A stretch of DNA of 64,000 nt from an uncultured Methanoregula sp. Lineage in GTDB: Archaea > Halobacteriota > Methanomicrobia > Methanomicrobiales > Methanospirillaceae. This document shows, piece after piece, positions 18,746 to 27,386 of the stretch. The notes under the pieces are model-generated. The model made no database searches. It saw nothing but the letters and a program-made list of their open reading frames with translations, and was not told the DNA's origin. The stretch lies in contig NZ_OY781872.1 in NCBI RefSeq assembly GCF_963677065.1, positions 3,053,501 to 3,117,500 on the forward strand, in the 5' to 3' direction. The position numbers were made by a program, and so were the translations under genes. How positions within the stretch are numbered: the first letter of the stretch is position 1; each line of letters starts with the position of its first letter.

Positions 18746-19229
18746 TCCGGACCCGGGACAGCGGTTCATCGCGGACCGGATGCTTGGCACCCTCACGCGG
18801 TACCTGCGGTTCATGGGCTATGACACAACGAGCGCAAACACCTTTGCGCCGGGAAACCGGAAGGAAGACACGCACCTCCTCGACCTGGCGCTGCAGGAGA
18901 ACCGCATCCTCCTCACCGGGGATGCCGAGCTTGCAAGGCGCGGAAGAGAGCGGGCAGTGTACATCCGGAGCGGGGACGTTGCAGGGCAGATACAGCAGCT
19001 CGTGGATCTCGGGCTTGTCGAACAACGGATTTTCCTGAACCGCTGTTCGCTCTGCAACACCCTCCTGCGGGAAGCCCGGGCCGAGGAGATACAGGGCGCG
19101 GAATACGCACCCAGAGAGAGAGAACACCTCACCTTCTTCTGGTGCGGGAACTGCAAAAAACTGTACTGGAACGGCTCTCACGAGAAACAACTCAAAAAGA
19201 GGTTGGGAGCAATTTCGGAAAAGCGGTGA
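18735..19229 (+). CDS. Mut7-C family RNase-like protein with zinc ribbon
   Basis: About 164 residues. The N-terminal part RFIADRMLGTLTRYLRFMGYD is the signature of the Mut7-C (formerly DUF82) PIN-like RNase fold, with acidic residues in EDTHLLDLAL and LLTGDAEL. The C-terminal half carries a zinc ribbon (CSLCNTLL and CGNCKKLYW). The family is predicted to cut RNA; direct evidence in archaea is thin. The ATG lies within the end of amrS, giving an 11-base overlap and probable translational coupling. An upstream frame extension lies within amrS and is discarded. Confidence 0.87.
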   Translation: MSADPDPGQRFIADRMLGTLTRYLRFMGYDTTSANTFAPGNRKEDTHLLDLALQENRILLTGDAELARRGRERAVYIRSGDVAGQIQQLVDLGLVEQRIFLNRCSLCNTLLREARAEEIQGAEYAPREREHLTFFWCGNCKKLYWNGSHEKQLKKRLGAISEKR

Positions 19230-19395
19230 ACGCAGATCATTGTATTGTCGGGGGCGAGCCATACCACCGGGAGCCAGAACGGCCCGAGGGGGATACAGGT
19301 CTTGCAGATTTCCTGTGGATCGGTACAGGCAGGGAATCTCCGCAAGCTCCATTATCTCCTGGTCTTAAGAGTACGGTGAGGGAGACAGGTATCAT

Positions 19396-19671
19396 ATGAC
19401 AGATCAACAAATCGTCCGATGGTCCGTGGATGTTGCACTGGGAATTGTGTTCCTCGTAAGCCTGATTACCGGTCTTGCCAAACTCACCGTCGTTTTACGG
19501 GCAACCGGCCTTGGGCAGGTGGTCCTGCCGCTTGCGCTGATCTCCGACATCCACGACACGTCCGGCGTCCTCCTCGCAATTCTTGTCTTTATCCACCTGT
19601 ACCTGAACCGGAAATGGATACGGGCAACAACCAAGCGGATCCTTGCAGGAACCAGGAATGATTCCAGCTAA
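19396..19671 (+). CDS. Small membrane protein, DUF4405/cytochrome b-like
   Basis: A 91-residue protein with two membrane helices. His residues occur in ISDIHDTSG and at FIHLYLNRKWI, the spacing seen in DUF4405 proteins, which resemble cytochrome b haem-binding helix pairs. It could carry electrons to or from the sulfite-oxidase-like enzyme encoded convergently 27 bases away, which would make a periplasmic-facing redox pair. That partnership is inference. A 160-base gap upstream holds no gene. Confidence 0.72.
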   Translation: MTDQQIVRWSVDVALGIVFLVSLITGLAKLTVVLRATGLGQVVLPLALISDIHDTSGVLLAILVFIHLYLNRKWIRATTKRILAGTRNDSS

Positions 19672-19698
19672 CGGCATTCTCCCGGGCGGGCATGAGCC

Positions 19699-20391
19699 TT
19701 AAGGTCCGTACCTGCTCTTGTCCAGGTCGCCGGTATTGGAGTAACCACGGGATTCCCAGTACCCGCGATAGGAGGGATCGTCCGAGAGCTCGATCGTCTC
19801 CACCCACTTGATCCACTTGTAGCCCCACTTGTCCTCGGCCACGAGCTGGAAGGGATAGCCCCGCTCTGCAGGCATGGTCACATTGTTCATCCGGTACGCA
19901 AGCAGGATGTCGCGATCGGAAAAGTACGAGAGGGGAAACGATGTGGTATACCCGTCTCTTGCAGTAAGGATCACCGTGTTTGCCCGGGAATCTGGTCCGG
20001 CATCTGCCAGGATGTCCCGGAAAAGAACGCCTTCCCAGAGGATCGTTGCATCCCATCCCTCAACGCAGTGAAGGGTGACGACTTTTGTATAATGCGGGTA
20101 CCGGGCAAGGATCTCGTCATAGGAAAGGGACTGCGGCCGGCGGGCAAGACCGGTCACGGCCAGGAGGTAGCCGGATATATTGACCTGCTGGGGACCCAGG
20201 ATGGAGTTCTCCCGGAAATCCTTTACCGACGAGAGATCTTTTCCCTCATACGATCGGACTTCCACTGCCGCAAGGGATGCGGGCACCCCAACCGATCCGG
20301 AGATCCCCGGGGGACTCCGCAGGACCAGGAACGAACAGGCTGCACCTATCACAAGAATGAGAAGGATGGCGAGGATCCACCGGGTATTCAT
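19699..20391 (-). CDS. Sulfite oxidase-like molybdopterin oxidoreductase, membrane anchored
   Basis: About 230 residues from the ATG at 20391. A hydrophobic N-terminal segment anchors or exports the protein. The molybdenum-binding Cys is Cys109 in TLHCVEGWDATILWEG. Other family landmarks are VTGLARRPQSLSYDE, TARDGYTTSFPL and EDKWGYKWIKWVE. The fold is that of the MsrP/sulfite oxidase superfamily, so the protein should hold molybdopterin and face outside. The electron partner may be the DUF4405 protein encoded convergently. A much longer open frame upstream has no protein-like features and is ignored. The substrate is unknown. Confidence 0.88.
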   Translation of the reverse strand: MNTRWILAILLILVIGAACSFLVLRSPPGISGSVGVPASLAAVEVRSYEGKDLSSVKDFRENSILGPQQVNISGYLLAVTGLARRPQSLSYDEILARYPHYTKVVTLHCVEGWDATILWEGVLFRDILADAGPDSRANTVILTARDGYTTSFPLSYFSDRDILLAYRMNNVTMPAERGYPFQLVAEDKWGYKWIKWVETIELSDDPSYRGYWESRGYSNTGDLDKSRYGP

Positions 20392-20453
20392 GAAGGATGA
20401 TAGGCACTGCAGATAATCAAAATTTGGATAGAGGACGATCGCGAAAAAACCGA

Positions 20454-21233
20454 TCAGACCTCTTCCGTGAGCACTTTGTAGAAATGTTCGGATGCATTCC
20501 GCTCGGCCCACGGGCGGTGCCCGCATTTTTCCAGAAGGATGAACCGGAAATCCGCAAGCTCCTTTGAAAGCGGGACCGTAACCCCGTCGGCCGGGTGAGG
20601 ATCCCAGTCGCCATGGATTGCAACAACGGGGCACTTGATGGATTTTGCCATCTGGAGGAGAACCTGCGTGCGCCGGAGTTCCGCTGCCTCTTCCCAGACC
20701 TCCCGGAAGATATCGTACTGGCAATGGAACCCTTCGTCTTCGATATTGGCCGGGTCGAATGCATCGGCGCGGGAGAGCAGGTACCCGAGCCGCGCAAGAA
20801 GGGCATTCTTGCCGGGAGCATCCGGTACATTGAGTTTTCCCATGATCTCCTGCGCCTCGGCCTTGTCCTGCTGCTTCATGCGGACAAGCCGGGTTTTGGT
20901 GATGGACGCGGCATACTCCTCCTCGAACGGCGGGCAGCCGATGAGGATGAGTTTCTTTACAAGAGCCGGATACCGGGCGGCAAGAAGCCACGACAGATAG
21001 GCCCCCCAGGAGAAACCGACCAGGGTAACCGGCACCTTTCCCTGCTCGATGAGAACCGACCGGAGCTCCTGGACCTGCCCGTCCAGGGTCGTCTCGGTCT
21101 GGAGCGGTTCAAGCACCGGCCGCACTGCCGACAATTCCCTGGCAACGGGAGCTACTTCGCCGGGAGCTCCCGGACCCCCGTGGATGACCGCGATGGTATA
21201 GGGTCCTGCCCCCCATTTTCGTACCAGACTCAT
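20454..21233 (-). CDS. Alpha/beta hydrolase
   Basis: A 259-residue protein with the alpha/beta hydrolase landmarks in order: oxyanion stretch AVIHGGPGAPGE near residue 20, nucleophile elbow GFSWGAY, Asp in AIHGDWDPHP and His in EKCGHRPW near the C-terminus. It is cytoplasmic, with no signal peptide. The gene follows the hydrogenase-like operon on the same strand after 68 bases and may share its transcript. The substrate cannot be told from sequence. Confidence 0.9.
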   Translation of the reverse strand: MSLVRKWGAGPYTIAVIHGGPGAPGEVAPVARELSAVRPVLEPLQTETTLDGQVQELRSVLIEQGKVPVTLVGFSWGAYLSWLLAARYPALVKKLILIGCPPFEEEYAASITKTRLVRMKQQDKAEAQEIMGKLNVPDAPGKNALLARLGYLLSRADAFDPANIEDEGFHCQYDIFREVWEEAAELRRTQVLLQMAKSIKCPVVAIHGDWDPHPADGVTVPLSKELADFRFILLEKCGHRPWAERNASEHFYKVLTEEV

Positions 21234-21301
21234 CAGATACCCGGTTATCTTCCGAGTATATATTATTCCGGGTTGGCAGGGTGAAAGGAAAGAGATCGGT
21301 T

Positions 21302-21820
21302 TTACGTAATTCCCCGCGCTTTTTTCATCAGGGCGAGCAGGCCCTCGAGGATCTGGACAGGGGTCGGAGGATTGCCGGGGATCTTCAGGTCCACGGGAAA
21401 GAGTTTGTCGGCGCCGCCAAGAACCGCGTAGGTCCCGGCAAAGATCCCGCCATTGCAGGCATCGTCCCCTACGGCAACAACGAATTTGGGTGACGGCATG
21501 GCATCGTAGGTCTTCTTCGCCGCAATCGCCATGTTGTGCGTGACTGCGCCGGTCACGATCAGGACGTCCGCATGCCGGGGCGAGGCAACGAACGTGATGC
21601 CGAACCGCTCGATATCGTAATACGGGTTGTTTAAGTTGTTGATCTCGATCTCGGTGGCATTGTCGCTGCCGCAGTCCAGTTCCCGGATCGCAAGGCTGCG
21701 CCCGAAAACCGAATCAATCCCGCACCGGAGATCCCGCCCGAGCGCTTCGATCTCAGTATCGTACTCCGGCAGATCGCTTCTCACTTTCTTTTTTAAAAGA
21801 CAGGAAAGGGCATTTACCAT
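21302..21820 (-). CDS. Hydrogenase-4/NuoB-like small subunit lacking FeS cluster cysteines
   Basis: A 172-residue homologue of HyfI/EchC/NuoB. Family landmarks are ATEIEINNL, PYYDIERFGI, SPRHADVLIVTGAVTH and the C-terminal PPTPVQILEGL. By eye, the four cysteines that normally bind the proximal [4Fe-4S] cluster are replaced: Asp53 and Thr56 stand at the CxxC, Asp120 at the third position and Asn150 where PGCPP is usual. Cys50 and Cys122 lie close to two of these sites, so a rearranged site cannot be excluded. It is the last gene of the operon, 11 bases after the large subunit, with GGTGAG before the ATG. Confidence 0.88.
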   Translation of the reverse strand: MVNALSCLLKKKVRSDLPEYDTEIEALGRDLRCGIDSVFGRSLAIRELDCGSDNATEIEINNLNNPYYDIERFGITFVASPRHADVLIVTGAVTHNMAIAAKKTYDAMPSPKFVVAVGDDACNGGIFAGTYAVLGGADKLFPVDLKIPGNPPTPVQILEGLLALMKKARGIT

Positions 21821-21831
21821 TTTGTCTCACC

Positions 21832-23412
21832 TCACAGGTCGGTTCCTGCATACGACAGGTTCAGGCTCTTGTTGATGACCGGAAAGTCCGGCACGATGTT
21901 TCCCTGGACCGCGTGTTCGATCGCCTGCCAGTTGCAGAATGAGGCGGTCCGGACTTTATACCGGTCCACAACACCGTTCCGTATAAGAACCCAGCAGAGG
22001 TTCTCTCCCCTGCAGGACTCAACAAGGGAGAGGGCATACCCGTCGCGGGGAACAAAGCCGCCGCAGATTTCACCTTCGGGCATGGAGTCCAGCAGTTCCC
22101 CGATGAGCTCCAGCGAATCGAGGATCTCGGAGGCCTTGACGGTGAACCGGGACAGGACATCCCCGTCATTGAGAGGCTTGGGTTTTGGAACCACGCGATC
22201 ATAGATGCCGTACGGGTGATCGATCCGGACATCCACATTTCCCCCCGAGGCCCGGGCTGCCGGGCCGGTGATATTGAGCGGCTGGAGCAGGCTCTTTTTG
22301 ATAACGCCGGTTGTGGCAAACCGGTCGATGACAGAGGTTGTCGAGAGGACGATCTTGAGTCCTACCCGGTAACGCTTCCTGAAATGGCTGGTGAATTCCT
22401 TAAGATCGGTGAGTTGCTGCCGGCTGATATCATGGGTCAGACCGCCACAGCAGATCATGCCCCGCAGGAACCGGGAGCCGGTCAGGTGGGCGTTCATCCG
22501 GAAGACCTCTTCCCGGAGGACCGAGAACTGGTTCGCACCCAGCGGGAACGCAACATCCACGAGCATGCCGGCCTGGTCCCCGAGATGAGAGCAGATCCGT
22601 TCGAGTTCCAGGAAGATGGTGCGCAGGTGCCAGGACCGGGGTGGGATTTGTGTCCCTGCAATCCGTTCCACTGCCATACAGAACGCTGTCGCATTCGCAA
22701 CCGACTCGTCGCCGCTGACAGATTCCGCGATCCGCACGCAGTCCACCGGACTTTTGCCTTCGGCCAGCTTCTCGATACCCCGGTGCTTGTAGAACATGCG
22801 GATCTCCAGGTTGAAGACCGTCTCTCCGATAACGCTGAACCGGAAATGCCCGGGCTCGATGATCCCGGCATGCACCGGCCCAACCGGGACCTGGTACACG
22901 CCTTCACCGCTCACTTTCCGGAAAGGATATTCCCGGTCCGGTGCAACCGAGGACAGGGGCCGGATCGGAACATTCTGCACGGATTTTTTGAGCGGATGGA
23001 AATCATCAGGGTACGTCTCGTGCAAAAAGAGGCGGCGGTCATCGAAGGCTTCGTCGAACTCCACCCCGAACCCGTCCCGGCATTCGCGTTCGAACCAGCA
23101 GGCCGAGGGAAAGATCCGGGCAATGGATTTCGCCCGGTCCCTGACATTGCGCACAACGACAAGGATCCCCGACTTCTTCTCAAAAACGTAGAAGAGCGAG
23201 AACCGGTAGCCCGGATCGAATCCTTCAACGCAGAAGAGACCCGACAGGACGCACTTGCCCGCCGAGAGGAACGAGACAACGGACTCAAACTCCCCTTCTG
23301 ATACGGAGACATAGCACTCCCCGCTGCACCCGCTGACGATCCGGGAGGGATCGCTGATACAGCTTGCCATCTCCCGGGCAGCAATAAATCCTGCATCAGT
23401 CCTTGCAGTCAT
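21832..23412 (-). CDS. Hydrogenase-4/NuoCD-like large subunit lacking NiFe cysteines
   Basis: A 526-residue protein. Residues about 1-140 are NuoC-like, the rest is NuoD/HyfG-like (VPVGPVHAGIIEPGHFRF, MFYKHRGIEKLAEG, FLELERICSHLGD). In NiFe hydrogenases two CxxC motifs hold the metal. Here the first aligns to ESVSGDES (Ser233 and Glu236) and the second, at the C-terminus, to NLSYAGTDL (Ser520 and Gly523). All four ligands are absent, so no NiFe site is expected. No C-terminal maturation extension is present. Start and upstream stop share one base (TGATG). Confidence 0.9.
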   Translation of the reverse strand: MTARTDAGFIAAREMASCISDPSRIVSGCSGECYVSVSEGEFESVVSFLSAGKCVLSGLFCVEGFDPGYRFSLFYVFEKKSGILVVVRNVRDRAKSIARIFPSACWFERECRDGFGVEFDEAFDDRRLFLHETYPDDFHPLKKSVQNVPIRPLSSVAPDREYPFRKVSGEGVYQVPVGPVHAGIIEPGHFRFSVIGETVFNLEIRMFYKHRGIEKLAEGKSPVDCVRIAESVSGDESVANATAFCMAVERIAGTQIPPRSWHLRTIFLELERICSHLGDQAGMLVDVAFPLGANQFSVLREEVFRMNAHLTGSRFLRGMICCGGLTHDISRQQLTDLKEFTSHFRKRYRVGLKIVLSTTSVIDRFATTGVIKKSLLQPLNITGPAARASGGNVDVRIDHPYGIYDRVVPKPKPLNDGDVLSRFTVKASEILDSLELIGELLDSMPEGEICGGFVPRDGYALSLVESCRGENLCWVLIRNGVVDRYKVRTASFCNWQAIEHAVQGNIVPDFPVINKSLNLSYAGTDL

Positions 23413-24899
23413 CAGAATCTCAACTCCGAAACGATCTCATTGAAGAAAGAAATCTCCCCGGATGTGAAGACCAGCCCGAGGATGAGGATCAGACATAAGA
23501 GAATGACAATGGGCGCCTTCATGCCTGCCGGTGTCGGGTACTGCTCGATATCCGGGCTCTGGCCCGGCGGCGTCACCTGCGTAAAGGCAACAATCACGAA
23601 ATAGCCAAGCCCCACCGCGGCTACGAAGAGCAGCACGAGCACAATGGCAAGGACGATAGGCGAGACGGCGCCAAGGCCGAGCAGGATGAAGAGCTTGGAC
23701 CAGAAGACAGGGAATGGGGGCATGCCGATGATGGCAAGCCCGCCGATGATGATGCCCCAGGCTGCAAGGGGCTGGAGCCGGAAGACGTCCCGGATCTCGT
23801 CGAGCGCATCGCTCGAGAGATGACTGCGGTACTGGCGGTGGAGGATCCCTGCCGATAAGAAGAGCGAGGCTTTTGTCAGGGAATGGGCCAGGATGTGGAA
23901 GAGTACCCAGAAGATCGCAAGGGGCGTCCCGACCGCAATGCCGATGAGCAGGATACCCATGTTCTCGACGCTCGAGAACGCGATGAGCTTCTTTAGGTTC
24001 TTCTGCGGGAGCATCGAGAAAGCCGCGATCGCGATCGTCAGGACACCGAAAAGACCGACGAGCGGGGCAATCGTTGCAATCGCCGCGTTCTGGTGGACAA
24101 TGGCCGCCATGCGGAGGATCCCGTAAATACCCACGTTGAGGAGGACACCGGACAGGATTGCGCTGACCGCTGACGGAGCTTTTGCATGGGCTTCGGGAAG
24201 CCAGGTATGGAACGGGAAGATACCCGATTTTGCAGCAAACCCGATAAAGACGAGCGCCGATGCCGCAACCATCATGCCGGTCGGGAATGCGGCTGCATGC
24301 TGCATGAGCCCGGTCCAGTTCAGGGTCCCGTTCCCGGGCCCGAGGACCGTTCGCGAGGTCTCGAAGAGAAAGATGAGGCCGACAAACGAGAAGAGCATGG
24401 CAACCGAGGCAACGAAGATGTACTTGATCGCGGCATCGATATTCTCCCGCGCCGACAGGGTGGCGATGAGGACGGCTGACGTGATCGTGGTCAGTTCGGC
24501 AAAGATCCAGAAGAGGGCCAGGTTGTCCGAGCAGAAGGCGAGGACAATGAGGAGGAGGAGGAGGATCCAGGCCGCGTAGAAGAGCTTCAGGCTCCCTTTC
24601 TCCAGTTCCCCGCTCTCAAGAAGGCCGTCAACGTATCCCCGGGCATAAACCGCCGCGAGGCTGAATATGACTGCAGTTATCAGGATCTCGAAGATCCCCA
24701 GGTGGTCGATAAAGAAAAACTGGCTGCCGACCAAAAACGAGGAGACCGGCACGACTTCGAACAGGAGAACGAAGACTGCGATGATCACAAAGAGCACGGC
24801 CTGGGCGGTGCAGACCAGGTTCATGCGTTTGGGGGTGTGGCTCAGCGCGACGAGCAGGAGGGCTGCGGCGGTGCAGGCAATGAAGGCTATCAGGATCAT
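23412..24899 (-). CDS. HyfF/NuoN-like proton or ion pumping membrane subunit
   Basis: A 495-residue polytopic membrane protein of the Mrp/NuoL-M-N antiporter-like family, about fourteen helices. Residues associated with ion movement are kept: a Glu in FAELTTITSAVL, a Lys in HTWLPEAHAKAPSAVSA and a Lys in HSLTKASLFLSAG. It would carry H+ or Na+ across the membrane, coupled to the soluble arm. Its ATG overlaps the preceding gene in an ATGA, as throughout this operon. Confidence 0.92.
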   Translation of the reverse strand: MILIAFIACTAAALLLVALSHTPKRMNLVCTAQAVLFVIIAVFVLLFEVVPVSSFLVGSQFFFIDHLGIFEILITAVIFSLAAVYARGYVDGLLESGELEKGSLKLFYAAWILLLLLIVLAFCSDNLALFWIFAELTTITSAVLIATLSARENIDAAIKYIFVASVAMLFSFVGLIFLFETSRTVLGPGNGTLNWTGLMQHAAAFPTGMMVAASALVFIGFAAKSGIFPFHTWLPEAHAKAPSAVSAILSGVLLNVGIYGILRMAAIVHQNAAIATIAPLVGLFGVLTIAIAAFSMLPQKNLKKLIAFSSVENMGILLIGIAVGTPLAIFWVLFHILAHSLTKASLFLSAGILHRQYRSHLSSDALDEIRDVFRLQPLAAWGIIIGGLAIIGMPPFPVFWSKLFILLGLGAVSPIVLAIVLVLLFVAAVGLGYFVIVAFTQVTPPGQSPDIEQYPTPAGMKAPIVILLCLILILGLVFTSGEISFFNEIVSELRF

Positions 24900-25585
24900 G
24901 GGCTCTCCTCCTCTTCCCAGAGATGGAAGCGGTGGAGTCTCTTATGATAATCCTCAAGAGTGGAGTCGATCCCGACCGTGAGGATGGTTGTCAGGAGTAC
25001 AACGATTATCAGGTCGATGATGATCAAAAATTCGATGATGAAGGGCAGCTCGGTCACAAACATGCCGAAGAGCAGGACGCCGTTCTCCATGGTCAGGTAG
25101 CCGAGCACCTTTGTGATCGCCCGCTTGCGCGAGAAGGTCACGAGCATTCCCATGAGCATCAGCGAGATGCCAAGGACCGCCCCGAAGAAGAGGAAACTCT
25201 GCCGGGCCGGGGTTCCTTCGAGGATTTTCGAAAACGCGATGTAGATGACGAGCATCAGCCCCATCGAGATGATCAGGGAAGTCGTCGGGCTCAGGAAATG
25301 GAACTCGATATCCCGGCGGATCCGGACTTTCTCCTGGATGGTTGCTATGAAGTAGGGGATGATGATCACCTTGCTTGCAAACGTGATAACGGCAATCGCG
25401 AGAAGGACCGGCGCATCTTCGATCGAGTAGAGGGCAAGGGCGATCAGGACGAGCGTTAAGGACTGGAGGGCGTACACGGATACGAGGGAGAGCAGGTTGC
25501 GCGTTGAGATGATGTAGGCCGCAGTGATGATGACGACAACGAAGAGGATCTTGATGAATCCCTGCGCAAGGGCTGTTTCGATCAT
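24896..25585 (-). CDS. HyfE-like membrane subunit
   Basis: A 229-residue protein with about six to seven membrane helices and a short charged C-terminus (YHKRLHRFHLWEEEE). HyfE proteins combine NuoK-like helices (ALYSIEDAPVLLAIAVITF, LTMENGVLLFGMF) with extra segments. An acidic residue in the NuoK-like helix and Glu in YLTMENG are retained. It sits between the HyfC- and HyfF-like genes, joined to both by 4-base ATGA overlaps. Confidence 0.87.
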   Translation of the reverse strand: MIETALAQGFIKILFVVVIITAAYIISTRNLLSLVSVYALQSLTLVLIALALYSIEDAPVLLAIAVITFASKVIIIPYFIATIQEKVRIRRDIEFHFLSPTTSLIISMGLMLVIYIAFSKILEGTPARQSFLFFGAVLGISLMLMGMLVTFSRKRAITKVLGYLTMENGVLLFGMFVTELPFIIEFLIIIDLIIVVLLTTILTVGIDSTLEDYHKRLHRFHLWEEEESP

Positions 25586-26523
25586 GCGAACACCTCGATG
25601 ATGATGATAAGCGTTGAGAAGAAGAATGCCATGGCAAAGAGGCTCGGGAGCCGGAAGAACCGCATCTTGGCCATCGAGGACTCAAAGAGCCCGATGATTC
25701 CTGCAAGGATGCTGCCTTTGACAATGAAAAGCACGGTTGCAATGAGAAGGCCGGCAAGAGTGAAGGTGGTCATCAGGCCGAAGGGGACGATCAGGTTGAT
25801 GAGCAGGGCCATGAGAAGGGTCAGCTTGACTGCGGATGAGAGTTCCATGAGGGCAAGGTTCCTGCCGGACTGTTCGAGAAGCATCCCCTCGTGGATCATG
25901 GTCAGTTCAAGATGTGTCTCGGGGTTGTCGACCGGGATGCGGGAGGTCTCGACTATGAGGATGATGAAGAGCGAGATGCCAAGAAGGATGAGGATCGGGG
26001 TCGTGAGGGTCCCGGCAGCGGCAGATGTCGAGAACATGTCGAAGATGTTGAGGGACCTGAAGACAAAGACGAGCGCGGCAAAGACGATGATCGTTGTCGG
26101 CTCGATGATAGCCGAGATGCTCATCTCCCGGGAACTGCCCATCCCGCCAAAGGAACTTCCGGCATCGAGACCGGCAAGGGCCATGAAGAACTTGGCAAGG
26201 GCAAGGAGGTAGAGGAGGAGGATAATGTTGCCGATGCCCCCGACCGGTTCGGGCACGAAGACAAGCGGGACGAAGAGAGCGGCGACAAGGAGCGCTGCGA
26301 TGTTGAGAATGGGCGTGACCCGCATGATTCTCGATGAGTTGGGGGAGTAGATGACTTCCTTTTTCAACAACTTTGCAAGAGTGTAATAGGTCTGGAAAAC
26401 GGACGGGCCGCTCCTCCCCTGGGTCCGCGCTTTCACTTTCTTTATCAGGCTTACGAAGAGCGGGGCAAGGGCGAGGACAACGAGCGTGTTCAGTACAAGG
26501 TAGAGAATAAACATCCCGTTCAT
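25582..26523 (-). CDS. HyfC/NuoH-like membrane subunit
   Basis: About 313 residues from the ATG at 26523, which overlaps the upstream stop as ATGA; a longer frame exists but falls in the upstream gene. NuoH-like landmarks: QGRSGPSVFQTYYTLAKLLKKE, LAGLDAGSSFGGMGSSRE and IVETSRIPVDNPETHLELT. These loops hold conserved Glu and Arg that couple the soluble arm to ion transport in complex I and group 4 hydrogenases. About eight membrane helices are visible. Confidence 0.93.
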   Translation of the reverse strand: MNGMFILYLVLNTLVVLALAPLFVSLIKKVKARTQGRSGPSVFQTYYTLAKLLKKEVIYSPNSSRIMRVTPILNIAALLVAALFVPLVFVPEPVGGIGNIILLLYLLALAKFFMALAGLDAGSSFGGMGSSREMSISAIIEPTTIIVFAALVFVFRSLNIFDMFSTSAAAGTLTTPILILLGISLFIILIVETSRIPVDNPETHLELTMIHEGMLLEQSGRNLALMELSSAVKLTLLMALLINLIVPFGLMTTFTLAGLLIATVLFIVKGSILAGIIGLFESSMAKMRFFRLPSLFAMAFFFSTLIIIIEVFA

Positions 26524-27386
26524 GCAAACCACCCCAGGTAGACGATGACTGCTATCACCGCAAAGAAGACATAGAGAAGGTATGTGTCGAGACACCCGTT
26601 CTGGAACCGGGAGATTGCCTTCGCGGCCTGGAGCGACAGCCGGGAGATTGGCAGGTAGAGGTATTCCTCGAAGAGTTTCAGGAGCCGGATCTCGGCATTG
26701 CCTTCCCGGAAGATCGTGTTCTTCTCGTCAAAGAATGTCCGCTCGTTCTTCATCCGCGTCCGGTAGATGGCCGAGAAGATGATATCGATGGGTTCCGAGA
26801 AGCCATGGCCGCTGTACTCGGTGGAGGGCTGCTGCGAGAGCGTGCCGCAGCCCCAGGTCTCGCTCACCCGGACCTCCCGGGACGCGGTGAAATGGAGGGC
26901 CAGGTACGTGAGGCCCGTCATCACCAGGAGAAGCACTCCGATGAGGAGCATGTCCGGCTCCGGTACGGAAAATCCCGAAAGCAGGAAGATCTGCAGCGCA
27001 AAGAGACCGAGGAGAATACAGGCAGCAGCAAGGATGGCTGGACCGGCAAGCATCAGGAACGGAACTTCGCGGGCATTCCTGCTCTCTTCCGACCGGGGCA
27101 TGGCAAGGAAGATCGATCCAAAGGCTTTCACTGAACAGGCTGCCGAGAGGGCGCTGGTCAGGGCAAAGAGGGAGAGGCAGATGAACATGACCACTTTGAG
27201 CAGTGGATCTACCGTCGATACTGATGAGAAGAACGAGATGTAAATGAGGATCTCGCTTGCAAACCCGTTCAGCGGGGGCAGGGCTGCCATTGCCACGGGC
27301 AGAGTGCAAACCAGGGCCAAGGTCACAGCCGCATACGCGATCGTGGAAATGATCCCCAACGCCGACAGGCGGTTGAAGGCACGCCT
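26520..27386 (-). CDS. HyfB/NuoL-like membrane subunit, N-terminal part missing at contig junction
   Basis: The frame is open from the stop at 26520 back to a TGA at 27387-27389, with no proper start (a TTG at 27359 is the first candidate). The protein begins abruptly in the middle of a NuoL-like domain, at FNRLSALG and then ALPPLNGFASEILIY, and ends with the long C-terminal extension typical of HyfB (CGTLSQQPSTEYSGHGFSEP, FFDEKNTIFREG). About 290 residues remain of an expected 650 or so. The missing 5' half would lie right of the junction, where bacterial sequence begins. It is the first gene of the hydrogenase-like operon. Confidence 0.88.
   Translation of the reverse strand, partial: RRAFNRLSALGIISTIAYAAVTLALVCTLPVAMAALPPLNGFASEILIYISFFSSVSTVDPLLKVVMFICLSLFALTSALSAACSVKAFGSIFLAMPRSEESRNAREVPFLMLAGPAILAAACILLGLFALQIFLLSGFSVPEPDMLLIGVLLLVMTGLTYLALHFTASREVRVSETWGCGTLSQQPSTEYSGHGFSEPIDIIFSAIYRTRMKNERTFFDEKNTIFREGNAEIRLLKLFEEYLYLPISRLSLQAAKAISRFQNGCLDTYLLYVFFAVIAVIVYLGWFA

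Noticed and set aside
20392..20991. Long upstream extension of the sulfite-oxidase-like protein
   Set aside because: It overlaps the alpha/beta hydrolase gene and is Arg-, Pro- and Gly-rich; the signal anchor starts at 20391.
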